DNA of 64,000 bases from DASZIT01 sp963770635 (lineage in GTDB: Bacteria; Actinomycetota; Acidimicrobiia; Acidimicrobiales; RAAP-2), in contig CAVYQI010000003.1 in assembly GCA_963770635.1 (NCBI GenBank), positions 248,001-312,000 on the forward strand. The letters run 5' to 3'. This document shows positions 51,290 through 61,646 of the stretch, one piece after another (positions within the stretch are counted from its first letter, which is position 1; every line of letters starts with the position of its first letter). The notes under the pieces were generated by a model. The model was not told the origin of the DNA. It ran no database searches and was given only the letters and a program-made list of their open reading frames with translations. Position numbers and translations under genes: made by a program.

Positions 51290-54236
51290 TCAGGCCGGCG
51301 CCGTGGTGGTGGGCGTGGACCCAGGAGCAGTGGTGGTGGTCGGGGTCGCCGCCGGGGCGGGCGGAGCCGCACCGGTCAGCTGCTGCACCTGCTGGAGATC
51401 CGACTCCATCGAGTTGATGTCGTTCTGGTACGCGCCCAGGTTCCCCGCGGTCAAATCGGCCTGAGACGACTGGTAGAACGCTTGGGCATCAGCCAGAAGC
51501 TGACGGACGGTCGGCGACAGGGCGCTGGAGGTGCCTCCCGGAGTCACCGTGGTTGACACCGGGGCTTGGAACACCTGGGTCAGTGCGTCGGCGAGGGTGG
51601 TGCCGATGGCCGGCGTGTTCCCGTAGACGGCGATCATGTTCTGGATCTCCGGGATCGCATTTCGCGCCGACGCCACATAGAGAGGCTGGATATACAGCAG
51701 CGAATCCGCCACCGGGATCATCAGCACGTTCCCCAGCAGCACCGTCGACCCGTTCTGGTTGAGCAGGCTGATCTGTTTGGAGATCGCCTGGTTGGCATCG
51801 ATCTCCGAGGCCACGATCGCCGGCCCGTTGACCGGCTGGTTCCGGGGGGTGATGAACATCTGGAGCTTCCCGTACTGGCCCGGATCGGAGCCGGCGACCA
51901 TGAATCCCGACAGGGTCTGGATCTGGCTCTGGCTCGAAACCGGCACGAAGGCGTCGAGCAGGGTGAACGACTGCTGGGTCTGCCCCGGCAGTCGCATCTC
52001 TTGGTAGACGGGGGCCATCCGCACCAGCTGGCCGGTGGAGACCAGCTGGCCCTGGGCATTGGTGGTCTGGGTGGTGGCCAGTGCCTGGGATGGCGACCCC
52101 GACCCCGGCGACGGCGACAGTGTCCAGGCGTCGGCGGCGCTGTAGAAGTTTGGTGCGCTGGTGATGTGGTACTTGCCGTACATCGAGGCCTGGAGGGTGA
52201 AGATGTCCTCGGGATACCGGAGGTGGGCGGTGAGGTCCGCCGGCATCTTCGACGCCGGGGTGAACATGCCCGGGAACGCCTTCTCGTAGGTCCGGATGAT
52301 CGGATCCTGCGGGTCCATCACATAGAACGTCATCGCCCCGGTGTAGGAGTCGATCACCACTTTCACCGAGTTGCGGACGTAGTTGACCGGCTTCTGCAGC
52401 CCGCTTCCCGGAGACAGCGTGCTGGTGTCGGCATCCTGCGAGTACGGGTAATTGTCGGTGGTGGTATATGCGTCCTGGATCCAGTCGATGTGACCGTCGA
52501 TCAGGGCCGGATACGGATCGGCGTCCAGGCTCAGGAAGGGCGCCGCCTTGGACACCCGGGCCTGCACCCCCCGGTCGTAGATTATCCGTGACTGGTCGGT
52601 GAGCTGGCTCGAGATCAGCAGGTTGTAGTCGCCGAAACGCACCGCGAACATCAGCTTGTTGAAGAACGACGACAGTTGCACGCCGCCGTTGCCGGTGTAG
52701 TGGGTCTGCACGTTTTGCCCGTTGGAGAGCTGGTAGTCCAGCTCCGATACCTTGGAGTCGGCCACCACGTACCCGCTGTTGTTCAACCCAAAGTAGACCG
52801 ACGGTTGGGTGATCGTCGGAAACCCGTTGTTCGAAACCGGGGGAACGTCCTGGACCGCGAAGGTCGGGTCCCCGTTGGCCGTCTGGGTATTGGCCGGTGA
52901 CACCACCATCCCGTACCCGTGGGTGAACACCAGATGGGTGTTGACCCACGACGGCGACGGTATGTCCGCATCGTTGACTTCCCGCACCCCGGCGATCACC
53001 GGTGTCGTCGTCGGTCCCGTCGGGCCCATTACCTGATAGCGATCGACGGCCAGGCTGTTGAACTGGTAGTAGGAGCGGCGGTCCTGCAGTCGGTCGTAGG
53101 TCGCCTGGGTCTCGAGCGGGTCCCACAGCCGCACATTGGCCAGGGTGTCGGCATTGGCCGTCAGCTGGCTGGCGGTGAGCGTCGAGGTGGCCGGGTAGTT
53201 GGTGTTGGTGATCGCGTTGAGTCCCCAGGCGGCCCGGGTGGCGTCGATATTCCGCTGGATGTACGGCCGCTCCAAGGTGTTCTGGGCCGGGTTCACCTTC
53301 AACGCCTGCACGATGGCCGGGTAGATGGTGCCGGCAGTCAGGGCCACCACGAACCACAGCCCGACCCCGATGACCGGGAGGGCCCAGCCCTGGCGCCGGA
53401 TGTTGTAGATCAACAGCACGAAGGCGGCCAGCGACACCAGGATCAGCAACTCGATGGCCGGGATCCGGGCGTGGACGTCGGCGTAGTCCGCTCCCTTGCT
53501 GTAGCCGTTCGACGACAGGTCCAGCGAGAAGCGGGCCAGGTAATAGCCGGCCGCCTTGACCAGGGCGATCAGCCCGAGGATGACCGAGATGTGGGCTTTG
53601 ACCGGCGGACGGACCCGGGGGCGAGCCCCCTGCAGGCGGATGCCGCCGTTGAGGTAGTGGAACAGCACGGTCACCAGCAAGATGACGATCAACGCCACCA
53701 GCGACCAGTGGACCAGGAAGAGCTCGAACGGAAGTTTGAAGACGAAATAGCCGACGTCCCGGCCGAACTGTGGATCTTTCACTCCGAACGGGACCCCGTT
53801 CCGGAACAGGATCCAGTTGTTCCACTGGCCGAGGGCCTGGGACCCGATGATCAACGACAGCACCACCACCAGCCCGATCCTCAACCAGCGGACATAGGGC
53901 CCGACGACTTCCTGGTAGCGCTTCACGAACTCGTCCTCGGCGTCGAGCGATGGGCCCTTGGGGGCCAGTCGCTCGGCGACCATCAGGCTGGCGAACAGCA
54001 GTACCCCGAAGATGACCCCGAACGAGAGCATCAAGCCGGCCTTGATGTCGAACAGACTCCGCCACACCGAATGGAGGTTCACCGACGAGAACCACAGCGC
54101 ATCGGTGTAAATGTGGGCGAAGGCGTTCAACGAGAGCAGGATGGCCACCAGCACGATGATGGCGATGACGATCCCACGGCGTCGGGCGTGCGACGCGGAA
54201 CGAGTGGGCTTCGGAATCGTCAGTCGGGGGCCGCAC
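51290..54236 (-). CDS. UPF0182 family membrane protein (interrupted by +1 frameshift)
   Basis: Restored length 981 aa, the typical size of UPF0182. GTG 54236 opens VRPPTDDSEAHSFRVARRRR; one C too many in the run at 54184-54186 shifts the frame, after which 'GIVIAIIVLVAILLSLNAF' and six further N-terminal membrane helices follow. The large extracytoplasmic part contains 'NPAQNTLERPYIQRNIDATRAAWGL' and 'WIQDAYTTTDNYPYSQDAD', and the tail is acidic then Pro/Thr-rich. Function unknown in the literature I know; genetically close to YlbL-type proteases in many actinobacteria, as here. Confidence 0.9.
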
Positions 54237-54245
54237 GGGAGCAGC

Positions 54246-56054
54246 CTAGGTGGCGGAAGGTGCCAGCAGGCATCGACAGCCGGGGTGGGCCGGCGGATGC
54301 ACGTGGCCGGTGGGGAAGTCTCCGCCCGGGCGCTGGGGCCCGTTGAGCATGTTGTCCTCGCAGTCCGGGCACGGTTCAGCGCCGCTGGCGGTGGCCGCGA
54401 TCCACTCGATCTGCAGGTTCTTCTTGCGCTGCGAACCCGCCAGCGAGCCGAGCGAGAAGGCCGCCACCACGTAGTCTCCGGCCAGCCGCTCGATGCGTTC
54501 GCCCTTCCACTCCCGGAAGGCGGATCCGACGTGCTCGGCCACCACCTGCTCGTCGGCTCCGGACAGGTGCTCGCCTTCGCCCTCCAACAGCCGCCGCCGG
54601 AGAGGCACGACCACCGCCTCGGCCAGCTGATGGGCAACCTTGGCCACGTCGTCGGTGAGCGGACGGTGGGTCCCCTCCGACCCGACAAACGAGGCCCCCG
54701 CCTGACCGGCCTCCATCAGGTGCGGCAATGCCGCCGTCGCATAGGAATCGAGGTGCTCGGGGTCGGGGGGGAGGATCTCGGCCGACCACTCGAAGTGGGC
54801 CGACCGCAGCCGGTCGAGCAGGTCGTTCTGGTCGTCCTGAAGGGTGCGCTTCATCCGCCGGGCCAAAGCCTTCACCAGGGGTGCGGTCATCTCGTCCCGG
54901 CGGATCACGAGCGGGTTCCGCTCCTCCGGTGGTGCCTCCTCCACGTCCTCGGCGGCCTCGGGGAGGTCATCGGCCACGGTGGCCGCGACCACCGCATTGG
55001 GGGCGGTCGGCTCGTCCATCTCGATGGCGGGTTCGACCACCGCCACCTCGACCACCGCGACCGTTGGTTCATCCGGAGCCGGGGAGCCCTCCTCCCGCGA
55101 GGCTCGGATCTTGGCGAACAGGGCGTCGACCGACGGGATGGGATCCGGTGGGTGGACCTCGGCCGGGGCGATCTCGTCGAGCTCGACGGCCACCTCCGCG
55201 AGCACCGGGTTGGCCAGAGGGAGATCCTCGGGCACCTCGCCGGCCGCGTCGGCGAGGGCCGCCTCCTCGGCCAACAGCGCGTTGGCCAGCTCCTCCGGCG
55301 TGCCTTCATCGGGTCGGGCCACCGCCGCCCGGCCGGCCGCTTCCGCCGCCAGCCGTGCCTCGTCCTCCGCCCTGAACAGGTCGTCGGCGATGGTGTCGAT
55401 CGACCGCCGCACCCCGCGGACGGTGTCGGCCAGGTGCTCGCGGCCGGCCCGCAACTGCTCGATCTGGGCATGGAGCACCTTGCGGCGCTTGGACAGGTCG
55501 GCCAGCACCCGAGCCCGGAGCGCCTGAGCCTCGTCGATCATCTCGCGGCAGTCCGACCGGGCCTGGGCGATCATCGCCTCCACCTCGGTGCGGGCCGCCT
55601 CCATGGTGGCGGTGGCTTCCTCCTGCGCCCGTTGGCGGACGTCGGCCGCCACCAGCTCGGCCTCCTGGGCCCGGTCCGAGAGCTGCGCCGAGACCCTGGC
55701 CTCGGTGGCGGCGATCTCCTCGCGGGCGTCGGTCAGCAGCCGATCCGATTCGGCTTGGGCCTTGTTCAGCATCTCGTTGGACGCCTCGTGGGCACTGTGC
55801 AGCACCCGGGCCGTCTCCTGGCCGAGCGCGGCGGTCAGCGTCTCCTCGTTGATGACGGGATTGGCGGCCCGGCGCTCGGCATCCTCGAGCTCGCGCCGGA
55901 ACTCCTGCTCCCGCTCGGCCAGCCCCCTCAGTGCCTTGGCCAGGTTCTCGAGGTACTCCCGCACCTCGTCGGGATCGAACCCTCGACGGGAAGTGGCGAA
56001 GGTGTGGCGAGCCACTTCGTCGGGGGCCAGGTGAGATGAGGATGAAATCGTCAT
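54246..56054 (-). CDS. DivIVA-domain protein with phage Mu F-like C-terminus
   Basis: 602 aa from ATG 56054 (an ATG six codons earlier is possible). N-terminus: DivIVA hook 'FATSRRGFDPDEVREYLENLAKAL'. Residues of about 50-220 are a long coiled coil rich in Ala/Glu/Arg; 230-380 an acidic Ala/Pro-rich linker. The C-terminal 200 residues end in 'IEWIAATASGAEPCPDCEDN', 'FPTGHVHPPAHPGCRCLL', the CxxC...PPxHPxCRC pattern of phage Mu F-like head-morphogenesis domains. A polar/septal scaffold carrying a domesticated phage domain is the simplest reading. Only 9 bases separate it from the UPF0182 start. Confidence 0.85.
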   Translation of the reverse strand: MTISSSSHLAPDEVARHTFATSRRGFDPDEVREYLENLAKALRGLAEREQEFRRELEDAERRAANPVINEETLTAALGQETARVLHSAHEASNEMLNKAQAESDRLLTDAREEIAATEARVSAQLSDRAQEAELVAADVRQRAQEEATATMEAARTEVEAMIAQARSDCREMIDEAQALRARVLADLSKRRKVLHAQIEQLRAGREHLADTVRGVRRSIDTIADDLFRAEDEARLAAEAAGRAAVARPDEGTPEELANALLAEEAALADAAGEVPEDLPLANPVLAEVAVELDEIAPAEVHPPDPIPSVDALFAKIRASREEGSPAPDEPTVAVVEVAVVEPAIEMDEPTAPNAVVAATVADDLPEAAEDVEEAPPEERNPLVIRRDEMTAPLVKALARRMKRTLQDDQNDLLDRLRSAHFEWSAEILPPDPEHLDSYATAALPHLMEAGQAGASFVGSEGTHRPLTDDVAKVAHQLAEAVVVPLRRRLLEGEGEHLSGADEQVVAEHVGSAFREWKGERIERLAGDYVVAAFSLGSLAGSQRKKNLQIEWIAATASGAEPCPDCEDNMLNGPQRPGGDFPTGHVHPPAHPGCRCLLAPSAT

Positions 56055-56108
56055 CCAGTGGTCCTCAGGCATGAATGAGAGCCTACGACCAGCGGTTGCT
56101 CAAACGGG

Positions 56109-57251
56109 TCACCCTCCGGCGGGTGCCAGGGTCGGGGTGGTGTGGGCCGGGGCCGGCGGCACCACGCCTCCGTGGGCGGCCAGCACTTGGAGCGCCTGAT
56201 CGAGGGTGGACACCGAGTAGATCTGCAGCCCGCCACTCTGCTTCGACTTGGCCGCCTTGAACTCCTGGGGGGGCACCAGAAAGATGGTGGCCCCCGCCTT
56301 CTCGACGGCGATGGTCTTCTGCGGGACGCCGCCGACGTCACCCACATCGCCCTGGGCGTCGATGGTCCCGGTCGCCGCCACCGTCTTCCCCCCGGTGAGG
56401 GAGCCGCCGGTCAGCTCGTCGATCACCCCGAGGGTCATGGCCAATCCAGCCGACGGGCCTCCGATGTTGGCGACGTTGATGGTGAGGGGGAACGGGAAGC
56501 TGTAGTTGACCTGATCCTCCACCTGGACACCGAGGTCCTCGGTCTGCATCACTCCCCCGCCCACATCGATCAAGGTGTTCTTCAGCGTGATGGGCACCGG
56601 CTTGGGGGCGTTGGTCCCCGAGCTGGTGACCGTCAGGGTGATCTGCTGGCCCGAGTGATAGGTGTGCAGGACGTTGACCAGATCGTTGGCGTTCGGGGTC
56701 GAGGTGCCGTTGACCGCGGAGATGACGTCACCCACGTTGAGGGCGGCGAAGGCCGGCGTCTTCGGGTAGGTGGCGGCCACCACCGCCCCCGCCGCCTGGG
56801 AGGTGACCGGATAACCGAGCCGGGTGAGCGCGGCCGCCTTGGCCGACGATTCCGCCTGGGACATCTCCAGGGTGCCCTGGGCCGTGAACTCCGACGGGGG
56901 CGCACCGCCGGTGATCGCCTCCAGCGGGAAGAGGTCGGTGTTGGCCTGGAGCTTGTAATACAGGTAGGACAGCGCCGACACCTGGGCGATCTGGACGTCG
57001 GTCAGGAGGATCGAGTGGGTCACGGGGTGGCCCTTGTCGGCCGGGACGGTGATGTACTGCTGCACCGGCTGGGCGGTTCCCGGTTGCACCGCGTAGTAAT
57101 TGAGGTTGATCCTCGACGCCACCGCGATGATGATGGCGACGGCGATGAAGGTGGCCCAGGGCCACCGGCGGCGGCGGTGGGGTTCGGGTGGCGGCTCGGT
57201 CGGCATCGACTCGAAGCCCGGCGTGGGCGTGGAGATGGCTTCTTCGGTCAT
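56109..57251 (-). CDS. PDZ/Lon-like membrane protease, YlbL type
   Basis: 380 aa. One N-terminal membrane helix (residues 31-47), a PDZ domain ('FAALNVGDVISAVNGTSTPNANDLVNVL', around 165-210), and a Lon-type S16 domain with Ser267 in 'NIGGPSAGLAMTLGVIDEL' and Lys312 in 'VGGVPQKTIAVEKAGA', forming the Ser-Lys dyad. No ATPase domain. Likely cleaves membrane or secreted proteins outside the cytoplasm. Same strand and order as DivIVA and UPF0182. Confidence 0.92.
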   Translation of the reverse strand: MTEEAISTPTPGFESMPTEPPPEPHRRRRWPWATFIAVAIIIAVASRINLNYYAVQPGTAQPVQQYITVPADKGHPVTHSILLTDVQIAQVSALSYLYYKLQANTDLFPLEAITGGAPPSEFTAQGTLEMSQAESSAKAAALTRLGYPVTSQAAGAVVAATYPKTPAFAALNVGDVISAVNGTSTPNANDLVNVLHTYHSGQQITLTVTSSGTNAPKPVPITLKNTLIDVGGGVMQTEDLGVQVEDQVNYSFPFPLTINVANIGGPSAGLAMTLGVIDELTGGSLTGGKTVAATGTIDAQGDVGDVGGVPQKTIAVEKAGATIFLVPPQEFKAAKSKQSGGLQIYSVSTLDQALQVLAAHGGVVPPAPAHTTPTLAPAGG

Positions 57252-57383
57252 AGTGGTGCGGTGCTAACTCCCAAGTCGTCCGGCCGGGCGGTGCCCAGCG
57301 GTCGCTCACCGGGTAGCCAGGCCCCCCAGCCTGCCACGCATCCACCTGGTCAGACCGTCACCGAACGGCGGGGCCGGGTGGCA

Positions 57384-57944
57384 ATGGACGGTCACATCGG
57401 CGACGGTGACCTCGCCCGGGCCGGGCTCGCCGATCCGGCGCCGGCCGTGCGGGTCACCGCCCTGGGCGCCCTCGACCGACTGGGGCGACTGCGGCTGGCC
57501 GATCTGCTGGCGGCGCTGGCCGACCCCGACCCCTCGGTGCGCCGCCGGGGCTGCGAACTGGCGGCCGGCCGGCCCGACCTGGACATCTCGGCATCCCTGG
57601 CTGACCGCGATCCGTCCGTCGCCGAGATGGCCGCCTGGGCGGTGGGGGAACAGGGGTCGTCGACCTCGGTGCCCGCCTTGATGGCGATGGCGTCGATAGC
57701 GTCCGGTCACCCCGAACCCCTGTGCCGGGAAGCCGCGTTGGCCGCCCTCGGCGCCATCGGCGATCCGGCCGGCCTTCCCGCCGTGCTCGGTGCCCTGGAA
57801 GACAAGCCGGCCGTCCGACGCCGGGCGGCGGTGGCCCTGGCCGCCTTCACCGGACCCGACGTCGAGGCCGCCCTCCGTCGTTGCCTCGAGGACCGCGATT
57901 GGCAGGTGCGCCAGGTCGCCGAGGACCTGTTGGCGGTGGACTGA
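57384..57944 (+). CDS. HEAT-repeat domain protein
   Basis: 186 aa from ATG 57384 (GTG at 57378 also in frame). Five to six helical repeats of about 30 residues: 'LADPAPAVRVTALGALDRLG', 'LADPDPSVRRRGCELAAG', 'LADRDPSVAEMAAWAVGEQG', 'CREAALAALGAIGDPAGL', 'LEDKPAVRRRAAVALAAF', 'LEDRDWQVRQVAEDLLA'. Such proteins are scaffolds; no catalytic residues. Convergent with mreB, 14 bases between stops. Confidence 0.85.
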   Translation: MDGHIGDGDLARAGLADPAPAVRVTALGALDRLGRLRLADLLAALADPDPSVRRRGCELAAGRPDLDISASLADRDPSVAEMAAWAVGEQGSSTSVPALMAMASIASGHPEPLCREAALAALGAIGDPAGLPAVLGALEDKPAVRRRAAVALAAFTGPDVEAALRRCLEDRDWQVRQVAEDLLAVD

Positions 57945-57958
57945 GCGGTCGGCTGGGC

Positions 57959-58963
57959 TCAGGAGTCGGCGGCCGCGAAGATGTGGCGCATCCGGTCGAA
58001 GGAATCGAGGCACAGACCGGCTCCCTGGACCACGCACTCGAGTGGGGTGGGGACCAGGTGCACCGGCACCTCGGTCTCGTCGGCCAGGCGGTTGGCCAGG
58101 CCGCGGAGCATGGCTCCACCCCCGACCAGATAGATACCCTGGAATATGATGTCCTGGGCCAGCTCGGGCGGGGCCTCACCCAGGCACTCGACCACGGTGG
58201 CCAGGATGAGATCGATCTGCTCACGGATGGCGAACCGGATCTCCTCGGGGGACAGGACCACGATCTTGGGCAGCCCGGTGGCGACCTCTCGACCGCGGAC
58301 CTCGGCTTTCACCTCGTTCTCGTACGGAAGCGCGGAACCGATGGCCAGCTTGAGCTCCTCGGCAGTGCGCTCACCGATGGCCACGTCGTACTCGCGTCGC
58401 ACATAGCTCTGGATGGCGGCGTCGAGATCGAAGCCGCCACAGCGGATGGCCCGGGAGGTGACCAGCCCACCGAGGGAGATGACCGCCGTCTCCGAGGTGC
58501 CCCCGCCCACGTCGACCACCATGTTCCCCATCGGCTCGTGGGTGGCGAGACCGGCACCGATGGCGGCGGCCATCGGCTGCTCGATCAGATAGGCCGACGA
58601 CGCCCCGGCGTGGCGGGCCGCCATCTTGACGGCTCGCCTTTCCACCGAGGTGATGGCCGACGGTACGCAGATCAGCACCCGGGGCCGGCTGACCTTGGTC
58701 ACCCCGGCCCGGCGCAGCAGCAACCGGATCATCCGCTCGGTGATGTCGAAGTCGGTGATGGCCCCCATGCGCAGGGGGCGGACGGCCACGATGTAGCCCG
58801 GAGTCCGCCCGATCATGTGCCAGGCCTCGTTCCCCACCGCCAGGACGTCGCGGGTCCGGGTGTTGAGGGCGATGACCGTCGGCTGGTTGAGGACGATGCC
58901 CCGGCCTCGGGCGTAGACGAGGGTATTGGCCGTGCCGAGATCGATTGCGAGGTCACGGGCCAC
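57959..58963 (-). CDS. mreB: Rod shape-determining protein MreB/Mbl
   Basis: 334 aa, full length. Actin-fold phosphate loops 'LAIDLGTANTLVYARGRGIVLNQP' and 'MVVDVGGGTSETAVISLGG', the connecting 'FQGIYLVGGGAMLRGLANRLADE' and conserved 'RPRVLICVPSAITSVERRAV'. It polymerises under the membrane and guides peptidoglycan synthesis. It stands alone, without mreC/mreD or rodA nearby, so it may be an Mbl-like or secondary copy. Confidence 0.93.
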   Translation of the reverse strand: MARDLAIDLGTANTLVYARGRGIVLNQPTVIALNTRTRDVLAVGNEAWHMIGRTPGYIVAVRPLRMGAITDFDITERMIRLLLRRAGVTKVSRPRVLICVPSAITSVERRAVKMAARHAGASSAYLIEQPMAAAIGAGLATHEPMGNMVVDVGGGTSETAVISLGGLVTSRAIRCGGFDLDAAIQSYVRREYDVAIGERTAEELKLAIGSALPYENEVKAEVRGREVATGLPKIVVLSPEEIRFAIREQIDLILATVVECLGEAPPELAQDIIFQGIYLVGGGAMLRGLANRLADETEVPVHLVPTPLECVVQGAGLCLDSFDRMRHIFAAADS

Positions 58964-59074
58964 AGCGCCATCGTAGGGCCAGCGGTTCCTCCGACGGTTG
59001 CGCTGACCTGGCGGACAGGGTTTCCGTCACCGGGCGACCTCCCAATCGTCAGGTTGGTCGGTAGTCTCGAGTCG

Positions 59075-60382
59075 GTGAGTGGAGACACACCGGAGGACTC
59101 GGGGATGGGCGCGGACGGCCCCGACCACGGTGATGAGTCCCACGACCCCATCCGAGGCTGGATCTCCCCCGACGACCGGCTGTGGCGGCACCCTTCCGAG
59201 GCGGCATCGGCCTCGCGGGCCGCCGGTGGCCGGGCCGCCGTCCCGGATCGGAACCGGCCCAGCCCCTGGATCGTGGGCGGGGCCGCCGCCTGTGTGGCCG
59301 GCGCCCTCCTTGCCTCCGGCCTCGTGCTGGCCACCTCCGGGGCATCACCGGATGCCGGCGGGCCCCCGGCCGACACCGCCACCAGCCTGGCCGTGGTGAC
59401 CACCCCTCCGACCACCGAGCCCGGCGCCGCCAACCTGGCCGGCCTCACCCAGATGAACCGGATGGCGGTGACGGTGCGACCGTCGTTGGCCGCGCTCACC
59501 ATCACCCGTCCCTCGGGGGTCTCCATGGCCACCGGCGTCATCGCCGAGTCGGGGGGCATCATCGCCACCACTGCCGCCGCCATCGCCGGGGCCCGGACCA
59601 TCTCGTTCGACGGGACCGACGGCACCCGGACGCCGGCCGAGCTGGTGGGCAGTGATCCGGCCTCCGGCATCGCCGTCCTCCGGGTGGCCTCCGATCTGCC
59701 GGTGGCCAATTTCGACAGCACCGATCCGGTCCCCGGATCCACCATGATGGCGGTGGCCATGCATCCCGGTTCCGGGAGCGGCGCCGCCCCCCGGTCGTCG
59801 GTGTACGCCGGGGCGGTCCGCTCCTCGGGCACCGCGGTGGGGACGGACAGCGCCGAGTCCGGTTTCAGCGTCACCACCGCCGTCCTCCCGCTGTCGGCCA
59901 CCGACAGCGGGTGCGCGCTGCTCAGCGCCCAGGGACTGGTGTCCGGACTCCTCGACTCCACCCAAACCGACGGCGACGACACCGTCGGTGTCTTCCTCCC
60001 GGCCGAGCTCGTCCTCGGCGTGACCCGCCAACTGGTGGCGGCCGGCACCGTCGAACAAGGGTGGCTGGGCATCGAGGCCAGCGACATTGCCGGGACCACC
60101 GGTGCGACGGTGACCGGCGACGGCCCTGAGGACGGTGCCACCCTCGACGCCGTCGACGCCCAGGGGGCGGCGGCCCAGGCCGGCCTCCAGATCGGCGACG
60201 TCATCGTGGGCATCGACGGTGGCGCGGTGCACTCTGCCGCCGAGCTCCGGACCCGGCTGTACGCCGATCTCCCGGGCACCACCGTGATGGTCGCGGTCGA
60301 GCGCGCCGGGACGCTGGGGACCACCACCGCGGTGCTGACCTCCTACCAGGGCAACGCATCGGATGCCGATTCGTCCCCGTAG
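59075..60382 (+). CDS. Degenerate trypsin-like/PDZ protease, membrane-anchored
   Basis: 435 aa from GTG 59075. A cytoplasmic N-terminus ('PIRGWISPDDRLWRHPSE'), one membrane helix ('WIVGGAAACVAGALLASGLVLA'), a protease-like domain, and a C-terminal PDZ ('AQAGLQIGDVIVGIDGGAVHSAAEL'). Where S1C proteases have NHV, this reads 'GIIATTAAAIAGA' (His lost); where they have DLAVL it reads 'SDPASGIAVLRV' (Asp to Gly); the Ser segment 'ATDSGCALL' keeps a Ser. It looks catalytically dead and may bind or sense substrates. Confidence 0.8.
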   Translation: MSGDTPEDSGMGADGPDHGDESHDPIRGWISPDDRLWRHPSEAASASRAAGGRAAVPDRNRPSPWIVGGAAACVAGALLASGLVLATSGASPDAGGPPADTATSLAVVTTPPTTEPGAANLAGLTQMNRMAVTVRPSLAALTITRPSGVSMATGVIAESGGIIATTAAAIAGARTISFDGTDGTRTPAELVGSDPASGIAVLRVASDLPVANFDSTDPVPGSTMMAVAMHPGSGSGAAPRSSVYAGAVRSSGTAVGTDSAESGFSVTTAVLPLSATDSGCALLSAQGLVSGLLDSTQTDGDDTVGVFLPAELVLGVTRQLVAAGTVEQGWLGIEASDIAGTTGATVTGDGPEDGATLDAVDAQGAAAQAGLQIGDVIVGIDGGAVHSAAELRTRLYADLPGTTVMVAVERAGTLGTTTAVLTSYQGNASDADSSP

Positions 60383-60391
60383 CATGAGCTG

Positions 60392-61637
60392 ATGCCACCC
60401 ACCGAATCTGGGGACACCGGGAACCCGTTCCAATCGCTTCTCGGCGACCTGATGAACATGTTGGGCACCAACGCTCCCGACCAGTGGGAGATGACCCGGT
60501 CGTTCGGGGTGAACGTGGCCACCGGCGGCACACCCGGAACCGAATGTCGAACCCGTCGAGCGGATCCGGCTCGAAGAGTTGGCCCGGGTGGCCGAGCTCC
60601 ACGTCATCGAAGCCACCGGCATGCCCATCTCCCACGATGGCCGGCGTCTGAACTATCTCCCGGTCGGCCGCGGCGACTGGACCCTGCGGGCCCTCGACGC
60701 CTGGAAGCCGGTGCTGTCGGCCATGGCCCCGACCACCCCCGCCATTCCGGCCGGACCGACCGGCGCGGAGGATCTCGAGGGCCCGGTCGGCGACGACCCC
60801 CTCGGCGGCCTGGGGGATCTGCTCGGCAAGTGGGCGGTGGTGATCGGGCCGATGTTCTTCGGGCTCCAGTTGGGATCGGTGGTCGGTCACCTGTCCCACC
60901 GGGCGCTGGGCCAGTACGCCCTGGCCCTGCCCTGGGCTCCGTCCGACGACTTGCTGATCGTGACCAGAAACGTCACCTCGTTCGCCGACGACTGGAGCAT
61001 CCCGGTCGATGAAGCCCTGCTCTGGGTCTGCGCCCGCGAGCTGGCCTCCCATGCGGTGCTGTCGAGACCCGGGGTCCGGGCCCGGATGGAGGAGCTGCTC
61101 GAGGCGCTGGCCGCATCCGCCAGCACCAGCCAACAGGGCCTGGCCGAACGGTTGGGCGGGTTGGGGGATGCCACCGGCGAGTCGGGCATGAACCTCGAGT
61201 CGATTCAGGACCTCTTCGGCGACCCGGAGGCCCTGCTCGGGGATCTGCTGACCCCCGAGTTCCGGCGGTCGTCGGACCAGCTCACCGCGCTGGCGGTGGT
61301 GATCGACGCTTACGCCGATCACATCGCCGATCAGGTGGGACAGAAGCTGGTGGGGTCCCACGCCCAACTGGCCGAGGCCTGGTACCGGCGACGGATCGAG
61401 CGGGGGAAAGGCGAAGAGGCGGCCGGTGCGCTGTTCGGGCTCGACCTCGAGCCGTCCCAGGTCGACCGGGGCCGTGCCTTCGTCGCCGGGGTGGTGCAAC
61501 GGGCGGGTGAGGAGGCCCTGGGACGGCTGTGGTCGTCGACCCGGAACCTCCCGACCCCGCCCGAGGTGGACGCCCCGGGCCTGTGGCTCGAGCGGATCAC
61601 CCTGCCGGAACTCGACCGGCCCGAGCCCGAACCGTAG
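60392..61637 (+). CDS. Zincin-like protein, F420-biosynthesis-associated family (interrupted by +1 frameshift)
   Basis: ATG 60392 lies 9 bases after the PDZ gene. The first frame gives 'NPFQSLLGDLMNMLG' up to 'NVATGGT', then breaks at CCC (60533-60535); without one C it reads 'PEPNVEPVERIRLEELARVAELHVIEATG' in blocks and continues to 'GLWLERITLPELDR'. Restored 414 aa fits the DUF2342/zincin_2 family of actinobacteria. A canonical HExxH is not seen; the helix 'LTALAVVIDAYADHIADQVG' is the family's equivalent position. Peptidase activity is unproven. Confidence 0.82.
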
Positions 61638-61646
61638 TCAGGTTGC

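Noticed and set aside
54246..56054. Prophage remnant at the Mu F-like domain
   Set aside because: No other phage structural, integrase or lysis genes are nearby; the domain is fused to DivIVA inside a core-type operon.
56142..57944. 600-codon plus-strand frame running through the YlbL region into the HEAT gene
   Set aside because: Only the last 186 codons (HEAT repeats) look like protein; the rest is antisense to the YlbL-type protease.
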